Assembly (NCBI GenBank): GCA_020635055.1
Contig: JACKAN010000001.1
Location: 186,001-250,000 of the forward strand
Length of the DNA stretch: 64,000 nt
Direction of reading: 5' to 3'
Origin: Pseudobdellovibrionaceae bacterium
GTDB taxonomy: Bacteria; Bdellovibrionota; Bdellovibrionia; Bdellovibrionales; UBA1609
Of this stretch, positions 25,301-33,610 are shown piece by piece; the stretch's first letter is position 1; each line of letters begins with the position of its first letter. The position numbers and the translations under genes are program-made. The notes beneath the pieces were generated by a model. That model was given only the letters and a program-made list of their open reading frames with translations, ran no database searches and was not told the origin of the DNA.

Positions 25301-26818
25301 ATGCGAGTTAACAAAGGCAGGTTAGTCATGCAATTGATTGAGCAAACAATAAAGGCCAAACTGGGACAATTGAGTAAAGATGGGGCTTTGATTGTAAATA
25401 CAGGTAAGAGTACAGGAAGGTCTACCAAAGAGCGTTTTGTAATCCGACGACCAGATATTGAAAAAGATATTCATTGGGGAGACGTCAATCAACCTATGAA
25501 TGCCAAGAAAGGGGATTTGTTTTTAAATGCTATTGAACGAAGTGTAATGGATAACCAGCATTACATTATGAAAGGATATGTGGGTTGCTTTAAAGTAGAA
25601 GTTTATTCAACAAGTCCTTGGCACATTGCTTTTGCGGAAAATATGTTTCGGAGCGATGTAATTGAAGGTTTAAAAAAATTAGTACCAGATGATTTAACTA
25701 TAAAAATCTATCACGATCCAGAGGGCACAGTAGCTGATTTAGGAATAGATCATGAATATAACAAAGCTATTATTGTCGACCCTAGCAATTTAAAAGTGGC
25801 AATTGTGGGCACAGCTTATGCGGGAGAAATTAAAAAATCTGCCTTTGCACTCTGTAATTTTTTGTTTCCTAAATATGGAATTATGCCAATGCACTCTTCT
25901 GCGAACTGTTCAAACAATGGTGCCCAATCTTGTGTGCTTTTTGGCTTATCTGGTACCGGTAAAACAACATTATCAGCAGATCCCACACGTTACCTCATTG
26001 GTGATGACGAAATTGTCTGGTCGAAAAATGGAATCTCTAATTTAGAGGGGGGTTGTTACGCCAAATTAATAAAATTGAGCGAAAAGAATGAACCAGACAT
26101 TTGGCATGCTGCCAATCGACAGGGGTCCATTCTTGAAAATGTCAGTTTTAATATGGAGACGGGCGAAATTGATTTTGATTCTAATATCATTACAGAAAAC
26201 ACAAGAGGTTCTTATAGCATTGAAGCTTTGGACAAAGTTTTTAATCAACAGCAAGAAGCTCAACCACCAACAAGCATAGTTTTCCTTACCGCCGATGCCT
26301 TTGGTGCCTTACCTGCAGTATCGCGCTTAAATGAGTGGCAAGCTCAATATCATTTTATTTCTGGCTATACAGCAAAAGTAGCTGGAACTGAAATAGGTGT
26401 AGTTGAACCTCAAGCCACTTTCAGTGCTTGTTTTGGTGCGCCATTTATGCCGAGAGCACCTAAGGTATATGCTGAGTTATTAGCTCAATTGTGTCGTCAA
26501 TATAAAGCCCCTGTTTGGTTAGTAAATACCGGGTGGGTAGGTGGATGTGAAAATGGAGAGCGCTTTCCCATTCATGTAAGCCGAAGTATTTTAACTGCCA
26601 TTCAAAATGGTGAGTTAAATGATGTGGAAATGAAAAAGCATCCTGTATTTGGATTTGATGTACCAGTGACTGTGCCTGGGGTAGAAGCCCAGTGGTTACA
26701 AATTCCAGATGGGCCACAGGTCAAAGAGTTGGGGCAAAAATTTATAAACAATGCTAAGGCCAATGGCATACCCGAAGATATTTGTGATCGTGGTGGCCCA
26801 GTGGTTTTTCATTCGTAA
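25301..26818 (+). CDS. pckA: Phosphoenolpyruvate carboxykinase (ATP)
   Basis: The protein has 505 residues from the first ATG; an ATG ten codons in, after GGCAGG, is an alternative and fits the family N-terminus. It shows the pckA signatures: RSTKERFVIRR, MHSSANCS, the kinase-1a P-loop GLSGTGKTTLSADP, LIGDDEIVW, and the C-terminal NTGWVGG. The enzyme makes phosphoenolpyruvate from oxaloacetate and ATP, the entry to gluconeogenesis. Such an enzyme fits a cell living on amino acids or propionate, in keeping with the methylmalonyl-CoA mutase nearby. Confidence 0.95.
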   Translation: MRVNKGRLVMQLIEQTIKAKLGQLSKDGALIVNTGKSTGRSTKERFVIRRPDIEKDIHWGDVNQPMNAKKGDLFLNAIERSVMDNQHYIMKGYVGCFKVEVYSTSPWHIAFAENMFRSDVIEGLKKLVPDDLTIKIYHDPEGTVADLGIDHEYNKAIIVDPSNLKVAIVGTAYAGEIKKSAFALCNFLFPKYGIMPMHSSANCSNNGAQSCVLFGLSGTGKTTLSADPTRYLIGDDEIVWSKNGISNLEGGCYAKLIKLSEKNEPDIWHAANRQGSILENVSFNMETGEIDFDSNIITENTRGSYSIEALDKVFNQQQEAQPPTSIVFLTADAFGALPAVSRLNEWQAQYHFISGYTAKVAGTEIGVVEPQATFSACFGAPFMPRAPKVYAELLAQLCRQYKAPVWLVNTGWVGGCENGERFPIHVSRSILTAIQNGELNDVEMKKHPVFGFDVPVTVPGVEAQWLQIPDGPQVKELGQKFINNAKANGIPEDICDRGGPVVFHS

Positions 26819-26853
26819 TAGTTTAGAGAATAGATACTTTAAGTGCACAATAA

Positions 26854-27648
26854 TTAAGTGTTACCCGCTAAATGGGTTTCACACTTATTAGAGCTAGGCT
26901 TATTTCTTATTATGTTTAAAAAGCCATATAAAAACGAAACTGCTTTCTTACATTCAAGAAATTCTTTTTCAAACCCAGCTAATCCTCCTTTAATTACTTT
27001 AAAGGGATTAGGGTATGCACCAATCATCCAAGACACTTGTGCGGGAAACATGGTATTACTTAACAAATAAATTATAGCTTGTTCTGCAATTTTATCAATT
27101 TCAGAGAGAGCATCTAGACTGACCGTTTTATTAAATATAGGATCGTTTATATCTTCGATACTGTTTTCATATAAATCTTTACTTTTGAATTTAGAATATG
27201 CAGTTAAGCCATAGAGTCTGATCCCTTTAGATAAGTCAATAGAATGAATCATGAGCCATTTTACAAGCGCCCATTTTAACGGGCGGCCCTCCTTATCAGG
27301 TAGATCGATCGTAGATGTTACGGGAGGGGTTATGGAGTAATGTTGATTGTTTAAAAATGATACAGGATGCTTTTTTGAAACTAAGCTTAAAAGATCGATT
27401 AAGAATTGTTTAATGTCATTTTCAGACCAATTCTTATTTTCTTCTTTGCTATCGGATACTCTTAAATTAACTTGATTATATTCAGGGTATTTCACAGAAA
27501 ACATATCATTTGTTGCAGCCATCTGTTCGAACACGTTTTGACGGTGTTTTTGATAAGCAATCTCTTCCTCAACTGAAACGTGTATATTAGAATTAGCTAT
27601 GTTTGAAAATGTATTTAAAAGTAGTATAAGTAACATCTTTGTTTTCAT
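26854..27648 (-). CDS. Unknown exported protein
   Basis: The 264-residue product has a short signal peptide (MKTKMLLILLLNTFSNIANS). GAGGTG precedes the ATG. The mature chain is mostly helical by appearance, with a conserved-looking core (WALVKWLMIHSIDLSKGIRL) and a C-terminal part with two Cys (LECKK and KCETH). I recognise no family. It lies beside the accessory zone and has no operon partner. Confidence 0.6.
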   Translation of the reverse strand: MKTKMLLILLLNTFSNIANSNIHVSVEEEIAYQKHRQNVFEQMAATNDMFSVKYPEYNQVNLRVSDSKEENKNWSENDIKQFLIDLLSLVSKKHPVSFLNNQHYSITPPVTSTIDLPDKEGRPLKWALVKWLMIHSIDLSKGIRLYGLTAYSKFKSKDLYENSIEDINDPIFNKTVSLDALSEIDKIAEQAIIYLLSNTMFPAQVSWMIGAYPNPFKVIKGGLAGFEKEFLECKKAVSFLYGFLNIIRNKPSSNKCETHLAGNT

Positions 27649-27785
27649 TAAACACCTCTATGTAAAAAATATTAAAAACTTTTACGTTTAATGAATTACG
27701 ATTAATGATGCTGAATTCACATTACCAGTGCAACATTTTTTTTAAAATACTTAAAAGATGTCTTAAATGTCCCAGTAAATGGTCA

Positions 27786-28313
27786 TAACCCTTCGCCTTT
27801 AGGCGGAATTCCTGACGATCTTGCTTTGTAGTACTGTCCTCCGGTAAAAAGGAGGTTGAGTTGGAAAACTATCGCAAGGGTTCTCATACTGTGCATGATA
27901 TTAAATATCATTTTGTATAGATTACGAAGTACCGGTACAACGTATTGACAGGAGATATAGGAATACGGGTTAGGTCAATAATTTGAGAAATTTGTATGGC
28001 GTATGATATCAAGATAGTGAAGGGGGTAGTAAGCCGGAATCATATTCATCTTCTAATTTCTACGCCACCGCATTTAGCACCAAGTAAAGTAGCTCAATTA
28101 TTGAAGGTGCGATCATCATTCAAGATTCAACAAGAGTTTCCAGAATTAAAGAAACGATACTGGGGTCAACATATTTGGGCCAGGGGTTATTTCTGTGCTT
28201 CATCAGGGAATGTAACAGACGAAATGATTAAAGAATACATAGAAAAACATAAAATCAAACAAGAGGATGATGATTTTGTAGTTGAGTGATTGGCTTTAGC
28301 CGAAGGAGCCTTC
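27786..28313 (+). mobile_element. IS200/IS605-type remnant
   Basis: The remnant has a subterminal hairpin on the left (CGCCTTTAGGCG near 27794), a tnpA pseudogene, and two small hairpins on the right (GGCTTTAGCC at 28292 and GAAGGAGCCTTC at 28302). Subterminal hairpins rather than inverted repeats are typical of this single-strand transposing family. No tnpB follows. Exact ends are uncertain. Confidence 0.65.
27861..28289 (+). pseudogene. IS200/IS605 TnpA (HUH, Y1 transposase) with two in-frame stops
   Basis: Read from the TTG at 27861, which follows AAAGGAGG, the frame encodes a normal Y1 transposase of 142 residues. Two stop codons interrupt it: TAG at 27918-27920, where the family has Trp (HFVW), and TGA at 27984-27986, where the family commonly has Arg. 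The HUH motif (NHIHLLIS) and the catalytic Tyr region (IKEYIEKH) are intact. Only the part from 27996 remains as an open frame of 97 codons. Both changes are single-base transitions, so the gene died recently. Nothing suggests translation through the stops. Confidence 0.88.
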
Positions 28314-28804
28314 AGACTCAAGGTTAGACCGGCTTTAGACGTCAAGATATTCCACTGGCTATTAGCCGTTGGTTGTTAAAGTTAAAATAATAGCGCCGGA
28401 GTTGCTTTGCAGCAATTGTTAGGGCAATTCTATAAAATAATTTCTCATATTCAAAACCAATTTCCCTTAATTTATGCTTCTCTCATCAGTTTCAATTTAA
28501 CAATTATTTTCTAGAATTGCTATTAGGGCAACTTTGTCCGCAATACGAATCATTTTTTTATTCTTGACAATAGGAATCTTAAAAAATGAATACAGAAATG
28601 CAATTCATTAAAAGTCATTTCAGATAGTCTTTTAAATTCAATATATCCTTTCTAAGGCTAGTTTTCTGAATGAACATCAACATTTATCGTGAATTTTTAA
28701 AAGACTCTCTAGACCCAATTAATAACGAAAATTCTCACTTTCAAAACCAATGTTATAACTTCCTTAACTAATTAACTAACTTATATTAACCAGTAGGAGA
28801 TTCA
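28314..28804. other. Non-coding stretch with short repeats
   Basis: No gene is seen. The stretch holds a 24-bp repeat (28392-28415) also present inside the HNH gene. It also holds an 18-bp inverted repeat (28424-28441 against 28503-28520, one mismatch), each arm close to the word TTAGGGCAA, and a repeated TTCAAAACCAAT near 28450 and 28740. These look like debris or the ends of a small non-autonomous element. Confidence 0.5.
28392..28415 (+). repeat. 24-bp direct repeat, copy 1 (intergenic)
   Basis: AGCGCCGGAGTTGCTTTGCA followed by GCAA is identical to 29593-29616, which lies in the HNH gene. The unit contains the inverted repeat TTGCT/AGCAA. It could be a REP-like element or a small recombination product. 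Confidence 0.7.
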
Positions 28805-29884
28805 ATGAGTTATAATATGAAAGAAAGCTTATCTATAAATTTAAAGCATCTTAAAGACCATGAGCTTTTAACTCAAACTTTAAATCTTGTCCAAAAAGAG
28901 CGACAATTACTTACACAAGTTCTCCATCACCTTAAGGAAGTAGAAAGGCGCAGGTTGTTTTCAGATCTTGGCTATCAAAGTCTATTTGAATATGCAGTTA
29001 AGGAACTCAAATATAGTGAAGGTCAAGCTGGCAGGAGAATACAAGCGATGAGGCTTTTAAAAGAACTTCCAGAAATTGAAAAGAAAATAGAATCAGGGGC
29101 CTTAAGTTTAACCAATATCTCTCAAGCTCAAGCCTATTTTAGGGAAGTCAAAAAATCAGCAAAATTCGAACCAAATAAAACAGAATCAAGTAAAACGGAA
29201 TCAAATAAAATATTTAAAGCTAGCGACAAAGTAAAAATACTAGAAAATCTTGAAAATAAATCTACTCGCGAAGGTCAGAAAATACTTTTACAAATGCTTC
29301 CAGAGATTACCTTACCAAAAGAGAAAGAACGCATACTTTCTGAGAACCATACAGAAATCAGATTTATTGTAAATCAAGAGTTAAAAAATAGACTAACTGA
29401 ATTAAGATCCTTATTAGGTGCAAAGGGTGCCACAATGAACATGGCGGAACTTATCGATTATATGACCAAGACCAGTATCGAAACGATAAAAATTAAAAAG
29501 TTTGGCAAGAAGCGTGTCCTAAATGAAAAAACAATGGATAAAGGGAGACTGAGCAAAAAAAATGCTAAATCCAAACTACAACACATTGAAACAGCGCCGG
29601 AGTTGCTTTGCAGCAAAGCTGGTATTAATAAGGAAACTCAACATGTTTCAAATGTGAAACCCATGGATAGCAGTCTTTCTAAAGGCAACAAATCAAGATC
29701 TAGTAATTATAGATATATTTCACAATTACTAAAGCAACAAGTTTGGCAGTGAGATAAGGGGGAATGTCAGAAGTGCGGCAGTCAAAGTTATTTGAATATA
29801 AATCATATTCACCCACTTGCCATGGGTGGCAAATCCAAATTGGAGAATTTAAGATTACTTTGCTTTTTTTGTAATCAACGGTAG
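28805..29884 (+). pseudogene. HNH endonuclease-type gene interrupted by one stop codon
   Basis: AGGAG precedes the ATG. The first 315 codons encode a helical N-terminal domain of the kind found in bacterial DUF222-like HNH proteins, a Lys-rich linker, and the run-up to the nuclease domain (ISQLLKQQVWQ). A TGA at 29750-29752 then stops the frame. The same frame continues for 43 codons through CQKCGSQSYLNINHIHPLAMGG and ends at TAG 29882-29884 with the complete HNH zinc site. The expected residue at the stop is Arg, as in family proteins with RDKG, so CGA to TGA is the likely change. The truncated product would lack the nuclease. Confidence 0.88.
29593..29616 (+). repeat. 24-bp direct repeat, copy 2 (inside HNH gene)
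   Basis: This copy is identical to 28392-28415 and translates within the linker as APELLCSK. It lies in the low-conservation linker between the N-terminal domain and the HNH domain, so an inserted repeat would be tolerated. Confidence 0.7.
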
Positions 29885-30027
29885 GCTATAAAAACCTATG
29901 GAATAACACGAATAGAATCTTCTATTTGAATATTTATTAGACAGTAATAATTTACCAAAAAGTCCTTCTTTTTATTTAGTCGTGGAAATGTAAGGGAATG
30001 TTCCCATTTAGTTGAATATACAATTAC

Positions 30028-30109
30028 TCAACTTACTATCTTTGTTTTTTCGATAAGTGGTATCAAATTACTGCCGCTTAACTGAATGAGTGAACTGGCT
30101 GAAGTGATT
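30028..30109 (-). pseudogene. Separated 3' end of the DUF1501 gene
   Basis: These bases encode the last 26 residues of the DUF1501-like protein (ITSASSLIQL... to IEKTKIVS and a TGA). They were cut off from the rest when the IS1634-type element inserted. If the element and one copy of the 78-bp duplication are removed, this stretch joins in frame to the gene at 32064-33610. It has no start of its own beyond chance codons. Confidence 0.85.
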
Positions 30110-30187
30110 GGCGAGGGGGTGCGTAGTAAAGTTGCCACTGTCGCCGCCATGTGATTTAAACCTAATTGTTTGTTTGAAAGCTCTTTT
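30110..30187. repeat. 78-bp target duplication, left copy
   Basis: These 78 bases are identical to 32064-32141 and directly flank the IS1634-type element. The duplicated target is coding sequence of the DUF1501 gene (it includes KELSNKQLGLNHMAA on the minus strand). Confidence 0.95.
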
Positions 30188-32063
30188 CCTGACTTCGTCG
30201 AATTTAAAATAGCTTCCAACAAAAACGTCCTTCTATTCAACTTTAGGTACATTTAAAGTTGGAGATGATCTGTAGGGAACAAGGTAAAATACAGTTTGAT
30301 TTGATTTTTTATATGTTTTTGTTTTACATGGTGAAATGTTTGTTAAAAAGGTTAAAAGAGCAGATGGCAAGACATCCGTTTTAATTGCTCAGTCCGTTCG
30401 TAATGGGAGTAAAGTCACTCATAAAACTGTACGAAGTTTAGGTACAGTTCAGAACGAAAGTGAGCTTGCTATTATTCTAAAATCAGCTACTGAAATCATA
30501 GCTCACCTTAAGGAAAAAGATCAGCCATTACTATCGGGTCTGGATCCGGTTGAGTTTTACACTAAACCTACATTAGATAGGCAAAAAATTCCTGATATTA
30601 AAGTAAATTTATCATCACTTCAGGAGGAGGCGCGGTTAATTTGCGGATCTCAGGAAGTATTCGGACAAGTTTATACACAAATGAAGTTCGATAATATTTT
30701 GCAAACTAATTATAAACCAGATAACTGGAACCAGGTGCTTAAACAAGCCGTCTTATCTCGCATATTAAACCCCGTAAGTAAGCTTAAAACTTCCGAGCAA
30801 TTAGTGGACTACCATGGAATCAATATATCGGTAAGTACGCTCTACCGCATGATGGATAAGGTTTTTGAAAATAAGGAGCATATTAAAGATATTGTTTTAA
30901 AAAACTCACTTGAGCTTTTAGATCATGAAATTGACGTTACGTTTTTTGATGTCACCACTTTACACTTTGAAAGTTTTAATGAAGATGACCTTAGAAGGTT
31001 TGGTTTTAGTAAGAACTGCCGGTTTAAAGAAACTCAAGTTGTATTGGCCCTACAAACGGCAAGAGGTGGAATACCTGTTGGCTATGAGCTGTATCCAGGC
31101 AACACCTACGAAGGCAGTACTCTAATTGATGCTGTTAAGAACCATAAAGAGAAGTTTAATTTAAAGAAAGTAGTTCTCGTCGCTGATCGGGCTATGTTTA
31201 ACAGAAATAATTTAAATAAGATGGATGAATTGGGTGTTGAGTATGTGGTGGCGGCAAAGCTTAAAACATTACCAGCTCAAGTGAAAAATGAAATCTTAGA
31301 GTTTTCAAAAAATAATACTAAAAAAGAATACTTAGTTATGGAGTCTAGTTACGAGCAGAGAAGACTTATTGTTAACTATTCGCCGGATAGGGCAAATAAG
31401 GATACTAAAGATAGAGAGCGGCTAGTTGCTCGTTTAAAAAAGCAATTAGAAGAAGGAGAAAAGATAAAAGTAACTAAGTTAATTAAAAATCAGGGAACAA
31501 AGAAATATTTAAAAGTTAATACAGATAAAGTAAGTGCTGTACTAAATGAAGATAAAATACAAAGTGACTCTTTATGGGATGGGTTACACGGAATCATTAC
31601 GAATGTAAAAGACAGTTCATCAAAAGATTTAATCGATAGATATAAAGATTTGTGGCAGATAGAGGAGGCATTTAGAATTAATAAAACAGATTTAAAAATG
31701 CGTCCTATTTTTCATTGGAAAAAACAAAGAATCGAAGCGCATATTGCAATCTGCTATCTTGCCTTTAGTGTCATAGTACAAATTAGAGAAAACTTAAAAA
31801 GAGCTGGGATAAAATTAAGCGTAGATAAAATCCGGTATCAATTAACTAGAGTTCAAAAAAGTATTATGTTTGATCCCGAATCAAAAAGAAGATTTGTGAT
31901 CCCCTCGAAATTAAATCCAATTCAACAAGGAATTTACCAAGCCCTCGGCATAAAACATCAAGAATCTGTTTATTTTATATAAGTCTCTAAAAATGTAGGG
32001 AACAAAGAAATCTGTAACTACTTGATATCACTCAATGACGCAAATCAAATCGACGAAGTCAGG
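30188..32063 (+). mobile_element. Complete IS1634-family insertion sequence, 1876 bp
   Basis: The ends are perfect 14-bp inverted repeats: CCTGACTTCGTCGA at 30188 and its reverse complement ending at 32063. They sit exactly between the two copies of a 78-bp direct repeat. Long, variable target duplications are a known peculiarity of IS1634/IS1549-type elements, and the transposase fits that family. One transposase gene fills the element. Confidence 0.93.
30336..31982 (+). CDS. IS1634-family transposase
   Basis: The protein has 548 residues, the normal length. The DDE triad is visible: Asp in TFFDVTTLHFESF near residue 207, Asp in VVLVADRAMFNRNNL near 285, and Glu in WQIEEAFRINKTDL near 442, followed by HIAICYLAF. 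The N-terminus (MFVKKVKRADGKTSVLIAQSVR) is typical. The gene is intact, suggesting recent arrival. No clear Shine-Dalgarno box precedes the ATG. Confidence 0.92.
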   Translation: MFVKKVKRADGKTSVLIAQSVRNGSKVTHKTVRSLGTVQNESELAIILKSATEIIAHLKEKDQPLLSGLDPVEFYTKPTLDRQKIPDIKVNLSSLQEEARLICGSQEVFGQVYTQMKFDNILQTNYKPDNWNQVLKQAVLSRILNPVSKLKTSEQLVDYHGINISVSTLYRMMDKVFENKEHIKDIVLKNSLELLDHEIDVTFFDVTTLHFESFNEDDLRRFGFSKNCRFKETQVVLALQTARGGIPVGYELYPGNTYEGSTLIDAVKNHKEKFNLKKVVLVADRAMFNRNNLNKMDELGVEYVVAAKLKTLPAQVKNEILEFSKNNTKKEYLVMESSYEQRRLIVNYSPDRANKDTKDRERLVARLKKQLEEGEKIKVTKLIKNQGTKKYLKVNTDKVSAVLNEDKIQSDSLWDGLHGIITNVKDSSSKDLIDRYKDLWQIEEAFRINKTDLKMRPIFHWKKQRIEAHIAICYLAFSVIVQIRENLKRAGIKLSVDKIRYQLTRVQKSIMFDPESKRRFVIPSKLNPIQQGIYQALGIKHQESVYFI

Positions 32064-33610
32064 GGCGAGGGGGTGCGTAGTAAAGTTGCCACTGTCGCCG
32101 CCATGTGATTTAAACCTAATTGTTTGTTTGAAAGCTCTTTTACTTCACCACCAAAACCCCATGTTCCTTCATAGCTGCCACCTGGATTGGATTTTAAATT
32201 GCCAAGTATTAAAGGGCTACCAAAAGCCCCGCTATAGATTGTGGTGCTTGCACCTTGCCAGCCATGATCAGAACCCGTACCACTATTTTTCGGTGAACGA
32301 TTAAACTCAGAAGATACATCAATAACCGTTTCACTAAATAGATCTGCTGCTTTGAGTTGGTCAATTAATTCTAAAAGGCAGGCCGAGAAGGCTCTAAAAT
32401 ACATGGTGTTCAAATACAAGCAAATCATTTTTCCAGAATTATGTTGATCTAAACTAAACCTCTCTTGAGTGTTTCCATTTGTATTTAATTTGAAAAGGGA
32501 ACTTGTGTTCATAGAAATAGATCGGCTTAAGTCGTTTAAAATAACATATTCACTCACCGCAAAATTTTCAGCCATTAGAGAAATAACAGTATTTCCTGTA
32601 ATTAAATCTCTTAAGTCGGCGGTGGTAACTATATTGGTGGCATCATTAAGTGCATATTGGCTATTCCTAGTACCACTAATGCCTATAGGTAAATCATTGA
32701 TGCCCTCTAATCGCTGAGAAGGGTCAATAGCTCGTTGGATTAAATCTTTATACTTTAGCAAAAGGGTGTCCCAAACTGTACCGATCCCAGCGGCTCCTTT
32801 TCTTAATAATTTTTCTGCACCATCTCGGTCGTCATTTATAGATTTTGCAAGGGGATGTTGTTGTTTGGCGAGTTGATCAAGTGTACTAACTCCTCTTTCG
32901 ACAGTCTCATGAACATTATTTAAATTATATAGAAACTTATCAGGTGCTGCGCTGAGGAAAGGATTAAGGAGTGTTTGAATCATGTTTCCACCTGCAGGAA
33001 CATCAACAAAGCTTTTGCTATTTAATGTCTTAAAATTGTAATATGCAGTTGAAAGATTAATTGCAGAGATCGGATTACTTGAGTAATCAGCCGTAAGCGC
33101 GTTTAAACTCCGAACAGCTCCAGAGGGTCTCATATGAAGAGAATGACTACCTTGATGTCCAGCATTGCCTGTATTGATCCCCTGTATTGCTAATAAATTA
33201 TCTATTAGATCTGTCATAGCACGCGTGCCGCCACCGGCTTTGGGTACTGGAAACTGCCACATGTGAGGGATATTTAATCCATTATAGTTTATGGTCGAAT
33301 AGATCATGTCTGTATATCTGCCTTTAGTAGCAATGTACTTGGTTCCAACCATTGGGTTAGATTTAAATTCAGCATTTCCATAGGGAGTTAAAAATAAATC
33401 GAAATTCCATCTGGCAGGAGCTCCGAATTGTTGAATAGCAATGTAACGACGAGGATTAACGCCGGTGGTTTCAGCAAGGGCTTTATTTACTAAGCCATTG
33501 ATCATATGATCTAAAACTATAGAGTAAGGATTATTTAATATTGAAGCTCCAGAAAAGGCAGAGGCTAAACCTAAAAACTGTCTTCGATTCAATTTATGAT
33601 TTTTATTCAC
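32045..33610 (-). CDS. DUF1501-family Tat-exported protein, C-terminus replaced by IS insertion
   Basis: The 521-residue product starts at a GTG (GGGAG box) and has a twin-arginine signal, LNRRQFLGLA, with RR at 9-10. The late segment SSEFNRSPKN...GSDHGW matches DUF1501, a family related to alkaline-phosphatase-like hydrolases that is usually paired with exported cytochrome-type partners. Its last 26 residues have been lost to the IS1634-type insertion and replaced by five IS-encoded ones (LTSSI). The DHGW motif and preceding core are intact, so some function could remain. It is the last gene of a three-gene operon; the start overlaps the upstream stop by 8 bp. Confidence 0.85.
   Translation of the reverse strand: MNKNHKLNRRQFLGLASAFSGASILNNPYSIVLDHMINGLVNKALAETTGVNPRRYIAIQQFGAPARWNFDLFLTPYGNAEFKSNPMVGTKYIATKGRYTDMIYSTINYNGLNIPHMWQFPVPKAGGGTRAMTDLIDNLLAIQGINTGNAGHQGSHSLHMRPSGAVRSLNALTADYSSNPISAINLSTAYYNFKTLNSKSFVDVPAGGNMIQTLLNPFLSAAPDKFLYNLNNVHETVERGVSTLDQLAKQQHPLAKSINDDRDGAEKLLRKGAAGIGTVWDTLLLKYKDLIQRAIDPSQRLEGINDLPIGISGTRNSQYALNDATNIVTTADLRDLITGNTVISLMAENFAVSEYVILNDLSRSISMNTSSLFKLNTNGNTQERFSLDQHNSGKMICLYLNTMYFRAFSACLLELIDQLKAADLFSETVIDVSSEFNRSPKNSGTGSDHGWQGASTTIYSGAFGSPLILGNLKSNPGGSYEGTWGFGGEVKELSNKQLGLNHMAATVATLLRTPSPLTSSI
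32064..32141. repeat. 78-bp target duplication, right copy
   Basis: Identical to 30110-30187. This copy is still part of the interrupted DUF1501 gene and marks the insertion point of the IS1634-type element. Confidence 0.95.

Noticed and set aside
28392..29616. CRISPR array
   Set aside because: Only two copies of the 24-bp unit exist, 1.2 kb apart, with no regular spacing. No other repeat in the window forms an array and no cas gene is present.
28805..29884. UGA recoded as Arg or Trp in this organism
   Set aside because: Many genes in the window end at TGA in the right place (for example sharing ATGA overlaps), so TGA is a normal stop.
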